From: Actinomycetaceae bacterium
GTDB taxonomy: Bacteria > Actinomycetota > Actinomycetes > Actinomycetales > Actinomycetaceae
NCBI GenBank assembly: GCA_030532515.1
Contig: JAUNKY010000002.1
Span: 1 to 64,000, forward strand
DNA: 64,000 nt
Direction: 5' to 3'
Shown here one piece after another: positions 24,296-33,208 of the stretch; position 1 is the first letter of the stretch; each line of letters starts with the position of its first letter. A model generated the notes under the pieces. The model was not told the DNA's origin and made no database searches. It saw only the letters and a program-made list of their open reading frames with translations. A program made the position numbers and the translations under genes.

Positions 24296-25849
24296 ATGGA
24301 TAACAAAGTGAGCACTCAAACCGGTTCTGGCCGCGACCACTGGACCGGACAATACGGATTCTTAATGGCGGCGATCGGCTCAGCCATTGGGCTGGGAAAT
24401 ATTTGGCGTTTCCCCGGCGTTGCCTACACCAACGGCGGAGGAGCCTTCCTCTTGCCGTACCTTGTGTCACTGCTGGGGGTGGGCATCCCCATCCTGCTTT
24501 TAGACTACGCGTTAGGACACAAATACCGTGGCTCAGCTCCCCTGAGCTTCCGCCGGTTAACCGCTAAGGCAGAGTTTCTGGGGTGGTGGCAGGTAAGCGT
24601 TTCAGCAATTATTACCGTCTACTACGCCGTGGTAATCGCCTGGGCTGCCACCTACACCTACTATTCGGTAAACCTAGCTTGGAAAGAGAACTCTTTAGAG
24701 TTCTTCCTCAAAGACTATCTGCAGCTTGACGGGGGTTCGCTTATCGCTTTCACCCCGGTACTACCGGTAATGATTCCCCTGGTTTTAATCTGGGTTTTCG
24801 TACTTTTAGTCTTGGCTAAAGGAGTTTCGAAAGGTGTTGAAGCTGCCAATAAGCTCTTTTTGCCTCTGCTGGTAGTCCTCTTCGTGGCAGTAGTTGCTCG
24901 CTCACTTTTCCTACCTGGAGCGATGGAAGGGGTGGATGCTTTCTTTAGCCCCGACTGGGCCGCCCTTGCGGATGGAAAAGTCTGGTTGGCTGCGTTTAGC
25001 CAAATCTTCTTCTCAATGTCGATTGCCTTTGGCATCATGCTCACCTACGCTTCTTATTTGCCACGGCGGTTTAACCTCACTGGCAACGGGCTGGTAGCAG
25101 GTTTTGCTAACTCCTCATTTGAGATTTTGGCAGGCATCGGCGTTTTCGCCACCTTAGGTTTCATGGCGCACCAGCAGCAGGTACCTGTTTCTGAACTTGA
25201 GGGTATCAGCGGCGTAATCCTCTCATTCGTCACCTTCCCCACGGTAATCGCCATGATGCCTGGCGGCGCGCTATTTGGGATCCTGTTCTTTACTTCATTA
25301 ACCATCGCCGGTATCACATCTTTACTGTCGCTGCTGCAGGTAGTATCTGGCGCTTTCCAAGACAAGTTCGGGTGGAGCGCAAAGTTTGCCTCGCTGCTTT
25401 TAGGAACTGTAATGGGGACGGTCTCGGTGGCGTTCTTTGCTACCACTACGGGGTTAACTACCTTGGATGTGGTTGATTCTTTCATCAACAATATTGGGGT
25501 AGTGACTTCTGCGATTGTGATGACGGTGCTGGCGTTTGTGGTGAAGCCACGTTTACGAGCGTTGCGTGAACATTTGAATGCTACTTCGGCGATCAAAATT
25601 CCCAAGGCTTGGGAATATGTAGTGGGTGTAGTAACGCCCTTGGTATTAGGAATTATTTTGTTCCAAGCGGTGGTGGGGTACTTTACTGAAGGTTACGGCG
25701 ACTATGCGCCTTCTGACTGGAAAGTCCTCGTCTTTGGGTGGGGGACAGTGTTGTTGGCCCTGTTACTCACAGCTGTTTTGACGTTCCTGAAGTGGAATCC
25801 GCAGGTAGAGCACGAACCGATTGTTAAGTTTACGAAGGAGAATGACTAA
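24296..25849 (+). CDS. Sodium-dependent NSS-family amino-acid transporter
   Basis: Neurotransmitter:sodium symporter homologue of 517 residues with about 12 membrane helices. Helix 1 carries GSAIGLGNIWRFPGVAY, whose unwound GxGNxWRFP site binds Na+ and substrate. The start codon of a 47-residue single-helix subunit overlaps the stop, the same arrangement as MetP-MetS of Corynebacterium, which imports methionine and alanine. That substrate is therefore the best guess. No strong promoter was found upstream. Confidence 0.92.
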   Translation: MDNKVSTQTGSGRDHWTGQYGFLMAAIGSAIGLGNIWRFPGVAYTNGGGAFLLPYLVSLLGVGIPILLLDYALGHKYRGSAPLSFRRLTAKAEFLGWWQVSVSAIITVYYAVVIAWAATYTYYSVNLAWKENSLEFFLKDYLQLDGGSLIAFTPVLPVMIPLVLIWVFVLLVLAKGVSKGVEAANKLFLPLLVVLFVAVVARSLFLPGAMEGVDAFFSPDWAALADGKVWLAAFSQIFFSMSIAFGIMLTYASYLPRRFNLTGNGLVAGFANSSFEILAGIGVFATLGFMAHQQQVPVSELEGISGVILSFVTFPTVIAMMPGGALFGILFFTSLTIAGITSLLSLLQVVSGAFQDKFGWSAKFASLLLGTVMGTVSVAFFATTTGLTTLDVVDSFINNIGVVTSAIVMTVLAFVVKPRLRALREHLNATSAIKIPKAWEYVVGVVTPLVLGIILFQAVVGYFTEGYGDYAPSDWKVLVFGWGTVLLALLLTAVLTFLKWNPQVEHEPIVKFTKEND

Positions 25850-25992
25850 TGTCGCCCGCAGCATTAATCCTCTTAGTTGTGACCATCATCGTCGTATGGG
25901 GAGGGCTGGTAGCTTCTGCCGTGGCTTTACGCACTTTGCCTACTCCAGAAATCGTGGAAGATGACGAGCCAGTAGGTGCGCTAACTGACTAG
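25849..25992 (+). CDS. metS: Small subunit of the NSS transporter (MetS-like)
   Basis: A 47-residue protein, easily missed in gene calling. One hydrophobic helix (about residues 5-27, AALILLVVTIIVVWGGLVAS) is followed by ALRTLPTPE and an acidic tail. The size, helix and position match the 'methionine/alanine import NSS transporter small subunit' family. It overlaps the transporter stop by one base (TAATG), which ensures joint synthesis. It probably stabilises or activates the transporter. Confidence 0.85.
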   Translation: MSPAALILLVVTIIVVWGGLVASAVALRTLPTPEIVEDDEPVGALTD

Positions 25993-26002
25993 TCACACCC
26001 AT

Positions 26003-26137
26003 TTCGCACGGGAAACGCGTTTCCCGTGCGAATTGGGCGCCCTAAACCCTTCAATTCGCATATGAAAGCGGTTTCCCGTGCGAATTTGGGGGCTTCAGGG
26101 GCTGTTTTCGCATACGAAAGGCGTTTCCCGTGCGAAA
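26003..26137. repeat. Three related palindromes (TTCGCACGGGAAACG core)
   Basis: First copy 26003-26032 is perfect: TTCGCACGGGAAACG then its exact reverse complement. Second 26053-26086 and third about 26105-26137 are imperfect in the left arm (TTCGCATATGAAA; TTCGCATACGAAA) but keep the right arm TTTCCCGTGCGAA. They stand between metS and the convergent RNA methyltransferase gene. Each could form a hairpin in RNA. Confidence 0.9.
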
Positions 26138-26145
26138 TGAGAGCT

Positions 26146-26182
26146 GGGTGCACCGCCCTCGGAAAATCTCGAGGGCGCACCC
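26146..26182. terminator. Hairpin formed by two facing CGAGGGCG motif copies
   Basis: GGGTG and CGCCCTCG (26154-26161) pair with CGAGGGCG (26170-26177) and CACCC around GAAAATCT, with small bulges. It lies 4-5 bases beyond the minus-strand methyltransferase stop. It may end transcription from both sides. Confidence 0.6.
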
Positions 26183-26186
26183 ACAC

Positions 26187-27005
26187 CTACTTAGTCGCCC
26201 AAAAGGTAACTGCCGCCGCCGCAGCCACATTCAACGAATCCACCCCATGCTGCATGGGAATCATCACCGTCTTATCCACACACGCCAGTGTACGCGGCTT
26301 CAAACCATAACCTTCAGAACCTAAAACCCACGCCACCTTACGCTGCGGATCACCCTGCAACTGCGCCGTATACTCATCCAAAGTAATCGTGTTCTCACCC
26401 AGGGCTAAAGCGGCCACCTCAAAATCGAAATCCTTAAACAACTGCGGATCCGGCCAGGTCTCTAACCGCGTCCAAGGAACTTGGAAAACTGTCCCCATCG
26501 AAACGCGTACCGACCGGCGAAACAGCGGATCCGCACACGACGGAGTGACCAACACAGCATCCACCCCAATAGCCGCAGCCGAACGGAAAATTGCCCCCAC
26601 ATTAGTGTGATCGACAATATCTTCCAACACAGCCACCCGCCGCGCCGTCTTTAACAGCTTCGCTGCCGCAGGTAATTCCCTCCGGTGCATAGCCGCCAAC
26701 GCCCCGCGATGCAGGTGAAAACCAGTTAGCTCTGCAAGCAGTTCTTCAGCCGCCACGAAAACTGGAATATCACCGCCCTCGGGACCAAAACGCGCTAGCA
26801 CCTCACCCATGGAATCAAGCCAACGCGGCGCCATCAGGAAAGAACGCGGCTGATACCCGGCGTTAATCGCCCGCGTAATCACATTCTTAGACTCAGCCAT
26901 GAACAAACCCTGCTCTGGCTCACTCTTAGAACGAAGCGCCACATCAGTCATATGCAGATAATCGTTTAAACGAGGGTCATTAAGATCAGTAAGTTGAATC
27001 AGCAC
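26187..27005 (-). CDS. SpoU/TrmH-family RNA 2'-O-methyltransferase
   Basis: About 272 residues. An N-terminal substrate-binding domain is followed by the SPOUT knot with motif 1 DIVDHTNVGAIFRSAAAIG (about 130-148), motif 2 WVLGSEGYGL (about 233) and motif 3 MIPMQHGVDSLNVAAAAAV (about 250-268). It transfers methyl from SAM to a ribose in tRNA or rRNA; the target base cannot be told. A GTG at 27011 touches the -10 element and could not be in the transcript, so GTG 27005 is the likely start, with a leaderless message. Confidence 0.93.
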   Translation of the reverse strand: MLIQLTDLNDPRLNDYLHMTDVALRSKSEPEQGLFMAESKNVITRAINAGYQPRSFLMAPRWLDSMGEVLARFGPEGGDIPVFVAAEELLAELTGFHLHRGALAAMHRRELPAAAKLLKTARRVAVLEDIVDHTNVGAIFRSAAAIGVDAVLVTPSCADPLFRRSVRVSMGTVFQVPWTRLETWPDPQLFKDFDFEVAALALGENTITLDEYTAQLQGDPQRKVAWVLGSEGYGLKPRTLACVDKTVMIPMQHGVDSLNVAAAAAVTFWATK

Positions 27006-27011
27006 AAACAC

Positions 27012-27040
27012 ATTGTCTCCAAAAAACTGTGCACAGGCAA
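27012..27040 (-). promoter_or_regulatory. Promoter of the RNA methyltransferase gene (leaderless)
   Basis: On the minus strand TTGCCT (27035-27040), 17-base spacer, GACAAT (27012-27017). GTG 27005 is 6 bases beyond the -10. The promoter position decides the start codon of the gene. Confidence 0.6.
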
Positions 27041-27134
27041 AGAAAACTCAAAATAATCCACAGGCCAGCCGCCCCCAGATACCTAACCCATTGCAAAGTT
27101 CCTACAGTAAAACCAAACCCAGAAAGGAACTCAA

Positions 27135-27644
27135 ATGGAAACCACCGGCATGTACGCCCCACGCGGCTGGACCACCCAAAGGGGAATCAACCGCCTTCTC
27201 AAACCATTCCTACTCCACCCCCAACCAGGAGCAAAAACATTTAAAGACTACGACCCCTTCGCCGGTATCAGTGGCTCAACCGCCCACCGGCTCTTAACTA
27301 AACTACCCGTAAAAAACCTCACCGACCGCCAAAACAACGCGCCCAACTGCGCCGAACTGCTAGAGATAGCCACCCAAGAAAACCAAAACCTGGAACTCTT
27401 CGGATACGCGATTGGCCCCGGCCGGTACGATGAACGCATCACCATCGAAGGGTTCATCTACTACGGTGAACTCAATCCCCAGATATCACCCCTAATCCAA
27501 AAACCCGCGCAAGAACTGCCGCTTTGGGAGGCACTAACCAATAGACTAGGATTAAATAGCTATCTTACGCCGCCAGATGAAATCCACTACCTACGGCCAC
27601 ACTGGAACCTCAGCCAAGCCGGATGGTGGGTCTGGTGGGACTAA
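27135..27644 (+). CDS. Hypothetical protein, 169 residues
   Basis: Family not recognised. Soluble, Pro- and Trp-rich near the C-terminus (WNLSQAGWWVWWD). It begins METTGMYAPRGW and has AAAGGA 8 bases before ATG, so it is likely real. It lies 40 bases before pyrD in the same direction and could share its transcript. No signal peptide or membrane helix. Confidence 0.7.
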   Translation: METTGMYAPRGWTTQRGINRLLKPFLLHPQPGAKTFKDYDPFAGISGSTAHRLLTKLPVKNLTDRQNNAPNCAELLEIATQENQNLELFGYAIGPGRYDERITIEGFIYYGELNPQISPLIQKPAQELPLWEALTNRLGLNSYLTPPDEIHYLRPHWNLSQAGWWVWWD

Positions 27645-27684
27645 CCCCGTTTTGAAACCGCCCCAGAAACGTGAGGAAACTACC

Positions 27685-28710
27685 GTGTATCGCTGGTTAT
27701 TCGACAATCTCATCACCCATTCAAATCCTGAAACCGCCCATAAACTAGCGATGGAAGCCCTGCGCGTGGCAAGTGCAAACCCCGTAACCCGGACCGCGCT
27801 GAAAGCCACCTTCAACCGCACAGACACTTCACTACCTCCAAACGCCTCATTCTTACCAAAACGCCTCCACGGACGTCTGGGGCTTGCCGCTGGCATGGAT
27901 AAGAACGCCGAAGCCATTGCCGCCTTCATCGTCTTAGGATTTGGATTCGTAGAAATCGGAACAATCACGCCCAAAGCCCAACCCGGCAACCCCACGCCCC
28001 GCCTCTGGCGCATCCCAGAAACCCAAGAAATCCGCAACCAAATGGGGTTCAACAACCACGGCGTAGAAGCAGCCCTACGTAAACTCCAACGCCTGCGCGC
28101 AACCGAAGCTGGTAAAGCTATCGTGGTGGGTGCAAACATCGGCAAAAACAAAGTCACCCCTAACGACGAAGCTTTGAACGACTACCGCATCTGCGCTTCC
28201 ACCCTGGCCCCATTAGCAGACTTCATCGTCATCAATGTTTCTTCCCCAAACACTCCGGGCCTACGCGACCTGCAAACGGTAGAAAGCCTCAAACCAATCG
28301 CGCAGGTAACGAAAGAAGCCGCAGATGAAGCCGCTGGCAAAGAAGTACCCGTATTCATCAAAATCGCCCCAGACTTAGCTGACGAAGACATCTTGCAAGT
28401 AGCGAACCTAGCCAACGAAGCAAACCTTGCCGGGGTAGTGGCGGCAAATACCACTATCAAGCACTCCTACGGTTCCGGCGGAATCTCAGGACCGCGCCTG
28501 CTGGGACGCGGCCTACAAATCGTCGAAAGCCTAAGATCTGAACTGGACTACGATAAAACCATCATCGGCGTGGGAGGCATCTCTACCGTAGACGACGCCA
28601 TCAGCTACCTAGATGCCGGGGCCGACCTCTTAGAAGCCCTCACCGCCTTCATCTACCACGGACCAAGCTGGCCAGCCCAGATTAACCGAGCCATTCAGCA
28701 CTACCGCTAA
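27685..28710 (+). CDS. pyrD: Dihydroorotate dehydrogenase (quinone), class 2
   Basis: FMN enzyme of about 341 residues oxidising dihydroorotate to orotate in pyrimidine synthesis, membrane-associated through its N-terminal helices (VYRWLFDNLITHSNPE). GLAAGMDKNAEAI, GFVEIGTITPKAQPGNP, RNQMGFNNHG, NVSSPNTPGLRDLQ (active-site Ser) and GVGGISTVDDA are clear. GTG 27685 with GAGGAA upstream fits the family start; a longer frame from 27577 overlaps the upstream gene and is rejected. Confidence 0.96.
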   Translation: MYRWLFDNLITHSNPETAHKLAMEALRVASANPVTRTALKATFNRTDTSLPPNASFLPKRLHGRLGLAAGMDKNAEAIAAFIVLGFGFVEIGTITPKAQPGNPTPRLWRIPETQEIRNQMGFNNHGVEAALRKLQRLRATEAGKAIVVGANIGKNKVTPNDEALNDYRICASTLAPLADFIVINVSSPNTPGLRDLQTVESLKPIAQVTKEAADEAAGKEVPVFIKIAPDLADEDILQVANLANEANLAGVVAANTTIKHSYGSGGISGPRLLGRGLQIVESLRSELDYDKTIIGVGGISTVDDAISYLDAGADLLEALTAFIYHGPSWPAQINRAIQHYR

Positions 28711-28717
28711 AGAAACA

Positions 28718-28751
28718 TGCAGTCCCCCACGAAAATTCGTGGGGGACTGCA
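28718..28751. terminator. Strong terminator after pyrD
   Basis: TGCAGTCCCCCACGAA (28718-28733) pairs perfectly with 28736-28751 around two bases. It lies between convergent genes and may serve both. Confidence 0.85.
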
Positions 28752-28764
28752 ACTATCCTAAACT

Positions 28765-29334
28765 TTAGAACTTATGTCCGCGCTCAACCTGCGCCTTAGG
28801 CTGACGCCAACGACGCGGCATAATCATCCGTGAGAAAGCATAGAACCAGCTACGCTTCGCCCAATCTTCATGAGGATGCAAAACCCCAAACAGTTTCTTA
28901 GCCCGGTAGTAAACGTAAGTCGTTTCCAAAATCGCAGCCAACAAGAAACCGTAAGTCGTCCAGGTAATGGTATCCAAAATACGCGCTGCCAGAGTAGGAT
29001 CCAAAGTAGAAGTCAAAGCTGCCATCACCATCATGGTAATGATCATCAAGAACATCATCGGCAGAACCAGCTCAGATAAAGACCAACGAGCATCGATCAC
29101 ATCACGCAGAAAACGACGTGCCTTACCCTTATCTCTAGTTGGCATATAACGCTCATCACCAGTATCCATAGCCTCCTGCTGACGACGCCACATTTCCTCT
29201 TGGCGCTCGCGGGCCAGCTTCTTAGCCAACTTGCGGTCCGCTGGGATCAAGTCACGGCGATTACGCGCCTGCGCGTCCTTACGCTTTGGGGTAGGGCGGC
29301 CCTTCCCAGTCGTAGGCTCAGTAGTCTCAGACAT
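28765..29334 (-). CDS. DUF3043 family membrane protein
   Basis: Protein of 189 residues typical of actinobacteria. A charged N-terminal half (Lys/Arg-rich, with the family blocks GRPTPKRKDAQARNRR and RFLRDVIDARW) precedes two membrane helices (about 92-115 and 122-145), then AKKLFG and a basic tail. Function unknown. Convergent with pyrD and divergent from the dipeptidase gene. Confidence 0.9.
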   Translation of the reverse strand: MSETTEPTTGKGRPTPKRKDAQARNRRDLIPADRKLAKKLARERQEEMWRRQQEAMDTGDERYMPTRDKGKARRFLRDVIDARWSLSELVLPMMFLMIITMMVMAALTSTLDPTLAARILDTITWTTYGFLLAAILETTYVYYRAKKLFGVLHPHEDWAKRSWFYAFSRMIMPRRWRQPKAQVERGHKF

Positions 29335-29405
29335 TACGTACTCTCTCGGTCTAAAGAACAGCTAAACATTAATACTTTACCCTAAAAAATGTTAGCTTTA
29401 TAAGT

Positions 29406-30755
29406 ATGATTGAAACTCTACGCGAAAAACTAAACACCCAGTTCCCAGCTATTGTTGACGAACTTTGCGACTTGATTCGCATTCCTTCCGTATCCTCATC
29501 CACCTTCGACCAAGAGAAAGTTTGGGAATCCGCCCGCCACGTGGAAGCCCGCTTCAAGGCTCTAGGGCTAACTACACAGATTCTCTCTGCCCCCGCAGAA
29601 AACGGTGAAGACGGTCGCCCAGCGGTAGTGGCACAAACTAAGAAAATCGCTGGCGCTCCCACGGTTTTGCTCTACGCTCACCATGACGTGCAGCCAGCCG
29701 GAGACGAATCCCGCTGGATCACCCCACCATTCGAACCTTCCATCCGCGACGGACGCCTCTACGGCCGTGGCTCTTCTGATGACGGAGCGGGCGTAGTAGT
29801 TCACTGGGGAGCTTTGAATCTTTTGGGTGAAGACCTACCTCTGAACGTCACAGTCTTTATCGAAGGTGAAGAAGAAATCGGCTCACCTTCTTTCAACAAC
29901 TTCCTGCGCCAGTACCACGAGCTTTTGGAAGCCGATTACATTATCGTGGCTGACTCTGACAACTGGCAGGTAGGTGCCCCAGCACTAACTTCCAGCCTAC
30001 GTGGCCTGGTAGATGCCGAAGTACACCTACAGGTGTTAGACCACGCCCTGCACTCGGGCATGTTCGGTGGCCCAATTCTGGATGCCGTTACCCTAGCAGC
30101 CCGCCTCATCTCAACCTTCCACGACGCAAACGGCGATGTTGCAATCGCCGGTTTAGAAGGCTCTAAGCACGCTGACGTGGAATGGGACGAAGCAGATTTC
30201 CGCCTCGATTCGTCCTTGCTAGACGGCGTACAACTTGCCGGCACCGGTGACCTGGCATCCCGCATGTGGACTCAGCCAGCAGTTTCCATCATCGGCTTCG
30301 ACGCTACCTCAGTGGCAAACTCGTCTAACACCATCGCCCCAGAATGCCGCTTCAAGGTTTCCGTACGTCTCACTCCAGGCACCGACGGCAAGCAGGCTAT
30401 GCAGGCACTGGTTGACCACATTAACGCCAATATTCCATTCGGCGCGAAGGTTACCGTCTCTGAAGGCGAAATTGGCCCTTCTTACCAAGCTGACCTGACT
30501 TCACAGGCAGCACAGATCGCGCATCAGTCACTAACCGATGCCTGGGGCGTACCTTCTGTGAACATTGGCGTGGGCGGCTCTATCCCGTTCATCTCCGACT
30601 TCCAGCGTGAATTCCCCGCAGCACAGGTGATTGTCACCGGCGTGGAAGATCCTGCTACTAACGCGCACTCTGAAAATGAAAGCCAGCACCTAGGAGACTT
30701 GGAAGCTGCAGTTCTAGCAGAAGCTCTTATGCTCCTGCGTTTTGCTGAAAACTAA
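29406..30755 (+). CDS. M20-family dipeptidase
   Basis: Cytosolic zinc peptidase of 449 residues. Metal ligands appear in YAHHDVQPAG (about 80-89), GRGSSDDGAG (bridging Asp, about 119-127), EGEEEIGSPSF (Glu base, about 152) and the later ADSDNW and H-containing segments. It splits dipeptides, so it would work with pyroglutamyl peptidase and amino-acid transporters in peptide use. There is no clear ribosome site; TAGCTT 7 bases before ATG may be a -10. The glycerate-kinase-like gene follows after 3 bases. Confidence 0.93.
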   Translation: MIETLREKLNTQFPAIVDELCDLIRIPSVSSSTFDQEKVWESARHVEARFKALGLTTQILSAPAENGEDGRPAVVAQTKKIAGAPTVLLYAHHDVQPAGDESRWITPPFEPSIRDGRLYGRGSSDDGAGVVVHWGALNLLGEDLPLNVTVFIEGEEEIGSPSFNNFLRQYHELLEADYIIVADSDNWQVGAPALTSSLRGLVDAEVHLQVLDHALHSGMFGGPILDAVTLAARLISTFHDANGDVAIAGLEGSKHADVEWDEADFRLDSSLLDGVQLAGTGDLASRMWTQPAVSIIGFDATSVANSSNTIAPECRFKVSVRLTPGTDGKQAMQALVDHINANIPFGAKVTVSEGEIGPSYQADLTSQAAQIAHQSLTDAWGVPSVNIGVGGSIPFISDFQREFPAAQVIVTGVEDPATNAHSENESQHLGDLEAAVLAEALMLLRFAEN

Positions 30756-30758
30756 GTA

Positions 30759-31775
30759 ATGACCCGACCTTTTCAAAAGGTACTGATCGTTGGGCAGCCC
30801 CTCTTCGCAGGGGCTCCCAGCGATCTGCTTTCTTTACCGAAGCAACAGTGCCCAGACGTTACCTTCCAAGCCTGGGATACTTCTGTCGCTGGACTTACCG
30901 AATTGTTGCGCGCGCAAAACCAGGTGGTTATTAACTTAGATGAGTTAACCGCCCTCGAAAAATGGGCGCCCCCAGGGCAGGTGACCACGGTAATCGCCGA
31001 CCACCTGCGTACCCCGCGCAACCTGTTTGACACCCAGCTGCCTTCGCACGAGTGGGGAGCCGGAATCGGACTGTTAGCCACCTGGGCCGGGTGGAGCTAC
31101 CAGCGGGTACTCGACCTCTTTAACCTGCCCAAAAACCAGCTTGCCGCCCAGGTTGCCATTTTGATTCGGGAAGCTCGCCAGGGGTTAAACGGGCGCCGCC
31201 TGCAGGTCTTGGGGCTTTCGGAACGTCCCCTCTTAGGCGCGGATTCGGTGCTTGTCGCGGATCCAGATTCCCTCCCGGTGTGGGGGCTGGCCCCGCAAGA
31301 CTTGGCAGCGGTAACTGACTTCTACCAAGCGGCAACCGACTACCTGGCTTCGCAAACCGTTTTGAAACTTTCCGGCGTGGCTGAGCGAGATTTAAATCCA
31401 GCACGTGCAGAAGGCTCTGGTGTGGGACACGGGCTGGGAGCACTTCCCGCTTTGCTACACGGATTCCGAGGGCGGGCCTTAGAAACTTTCCTCACCGTCT
31501 CTGGCCTTGAAGCTGAACTTGCTGCCGATACTCTAGTAGTTGCTGCGGTGCCGCAATTGCACCCGCAGACTGCTGCCATGTCGGTGCTGGGAGTATTAAA
31601 AGACCTCACGGTGGCAGCATCCGCGCCTTTAATCGTCTTTAGTGACGAATCATCCCTTTCAAAACACGAGCTTTTTGAATGGAATGTGACGGCTTGCTAT
31701 GGCGGGCGGGGGCGCGAACTTACCCCGGCAGATTACTCTCGCATTCTCACGCAGACGTGGCTTCGCACACGATAA
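30759..31775 (+). CDS. Glycerate-kinase-like protein, probably degenerate
   Basis: Protein of 338 residues, shorter than most glycerate kinases (about 375). The C-terminal third (SGVGHGLGALPALLHG, then a VSGLEAELAADTLVV stretch) lines up with the family's GAAGGLG region and 'D..ADLVITGEG.LD.QT..GK' block. At that last site it reads VVAAVPQLHPQT, so the acidic catalytic residues of TGEGxLD are absent. The N-terminal half is poorly conserved. The gene lies beside erpA, as Rv2205c lies beside Rv2204c in Mycobacterium. I infer a descendant that may have lost kinase activity. FRGR near 235 is encoded by a motif copy. Confidence 0.6.
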   Translation: MTRPFQKVLIVGQPLFAGAPSDLLSLPKQQCPDVTFQAWDTSVAGLTELLRAQNQVVINLDELTALEKWAPPGQVTTVIADHLRTPRNLFDTQLPSHEWGAGIGLLATWAGWSYQRVLDLFNLPKNQLAAQVAILIREARQGLNGRRLQVLGLSERPLLGADSVLVADPDSLPVWGLAPQDLAAVTDFYQAATDYLASQTVLKLSGVAERDLNPARAEGSGVGHGLGALPALLHGFRGRALETFLTVSGLEAELAADTLVVAAVPQLHPQTAAMSVLGVLKDLTVAASAPLIVFSDESSLSKHELFEWNVTACYGGRGRELTPADYSRILTQTWLRTR

Positions 31776-31853
31776 GCGTTTTTCAACTGCCATTTTAGTG
31801 ATCTCAACTGTAAAGTTAAGAATGAACTATCCTCTCTATTAAGGAGATTTAAC

Positions 31854-32198
31854 ATGAGCGTAGAAACTCCCTCACACGAAGTGATTTTGACTGATGTTGC
31901 GGCCGATAAAGTACGTAGCCTCTTGGAACAAGAAGGCCGCGATGATCTGCGTCTGCGCGTCTCTGTTTCTCCAGGTGGATGCTCTGGCCTGATCTATTCC
32001 CTGTACTTCGACGAACGCCTGCTGGAAGGCGATGCAGTTCGCGACTTTGGGGGAGTAGAAGTAGTTGTAGACCGCATGTCGGTTCCTTACCTGAACGGCG
32101 CTACCATCGACTTCGCTGACACCATTGAAAAGCAGGGCTTCACCATCGACAACCCTAACGCTGGCTCCACCTGCGCCTGTGGCGAATCCTTCTCCTAA
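31854..32198 (+). CDS. erpA: Iron-sulfur cluster insertion protein ErpA/HesB
   Basis: A-type carrier of 114 residues that hands Fe-S clusters to target proteins. The three cluster cysteines are in GGCSGL (about 42) and STCACGESF (about 107 and 109), the CxnCxC pattern. AAGGAGATTTAAC gives a strong ribosome site before ATG. It stands between the glycerate-kinase-like gene and the FKBP lipoprotein, in the conserved actinobacterial position next to Rv2205c-type genes. Confidence 0.95.
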   Translation: MSVETPSHEVILTDVAADKVRSLLEQEGRDDLRLRVSVSPGGCSGLIYSLYFDERLLEGDAVRDFGGVEVVVDRMSVPYLNGATIDFADTIEKQGFTIDNPNAGSTCACGESFS

Positions 32199-32246
32199 AC
32201 CTAAAACTGTTTAGTAAAAAAGATTGCCACTTAAGAGGATTTTATT

Positions 32247-33203
32247 TTGAACAAGAAGTTTATCACCACCATTGTGGTCTCCCTGCTAGCAGTAGGCGGC
32301 CTGGCCGCTTGCGGTGACGGCGCTAAAGATAAGGGCGCAGAAAACTCTCCTGAAAATGGAGGCGTAGAAGTAATCCGAAACTACGAAGGTGAACTTCCAG
32401 CCGTTGAAGGCGAGTTTGGCGTTTCCGCCACCATTAAGCCAGGCACCGGTAAGGAACCGGATAAGGTAATTGCCAAAACTTTGAAAGCCGGCGACGGGGC
32501 AGTAGTTAAACCTACCGACACGGTGGTAGCCCACTACGTAGGTACTCTGTGGGATGGCACCATCTTCGACTCTTCTTTTGCACGTGCCGGAGAAAAAGGT
32601 CCACAGCCAATTTCCTTCTCATTGAAGCAGGTTATTCCCGGCTGGACCCACGGCTTGGCAGGCCAGAAGGTAGGGGACCGCGTACAGCTGGTAATTCCTG
32701 CTGAATGGGGTTACGGAAACCAGGCGGTAGGCGATGTTATCAAGCCAGGGTCTACCTTGGTATTCGTCGTTGACATCGTGGCTGCCGTTGATCCAACTGA
32801 TATTTCTGCTTTGGGCAAAGCCACCCTAACTAAGGAAGAACTTCCCGGGATTGCGCTTTCAGGCGATCTGGGGGCAGAACCAAAGGTAGAAATCAAGGAT
32901 GAAGCAGCTTTGCCAAAGGACCAGAAGGTCTTTAAGGTAGCAGAAGGCGCCGGCCCAGAAATCGCTGCAGACGATGTAGTCATCTACCACGTAGTGGCCT
33001 ACGACGTGAAGACTAAGACTGCCGTTCAGTCCAGCTGGGCGAAAGAACCAGTTATCACCAACGGTCCTGTGGGGGATGTTCCAGGTGTTACCGGAACTAA
33101 AGTTGGTTCTCGTGTAGTTATCTTTAACCCTGAAGATAAGGAAACCAAAGCTGGAGCCGTAGTGTTCGTAGTGGACATCACCGGCACCATGCCTAAGCAG
33201 TAA
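32247..33203 (+). CDS. FKBP-type peptidyl-prolyl isomerase lipoprotein
   Basis: Membrane-anchored folding helper of 318 residues. The signal peptide ends in the lipobox LAAC (Cys at 22). A complete FKBP domain (about 90-182) shows VVAHYVGTLWDGTIFDSS, QVIPGWTHGL and IPAEWGYG. A second, degenerate FKBP-like domain (about 225-315) keeps the fold pattern but lacks most active-site residues. The start is TTG 32247, set by AAGAGGA 7 bases upstream. It probably assists exported proteins, which here could include pilins. A strong terminator follows. Confidence 0.93.
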   Translation: MNKKFITTIVVSLLAVGGLAACGDGAKDKGAENSPENGGVEVIRNYEGELPAVEGEFGVSATIKPGTGKEPDKVIAKTLKAGDGAVVKPTDTVVAHYVGTLWDGTIFDSSFARAGEKGPQPISFSLKQVIPGWTHGLAGQKVGDRVQLVIPAEWGYGNQAVGDVIKPGSTLVFVVDIVAAVDPTDISALGKATLTKEELPGIALSGDLGAEPKVEIKDEAALPKDQKVFKVAEGAGPEIAADDVVIYHVVAYDVKTKTAVQSSWAKEPVITNGPVGDVPGVTGTKVGSRVVIFNPEDKETKAGAVVFVVDITGTMPKQ

Positions 33204-33208
33204 ACTGC

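Noticed and set aside
26003..26182. CRISPR array or tRNA-like fold
   Set aside because: Only three imperfect palindromes with irregular spacing, no cas gene, no cloverleaf or T-loop.
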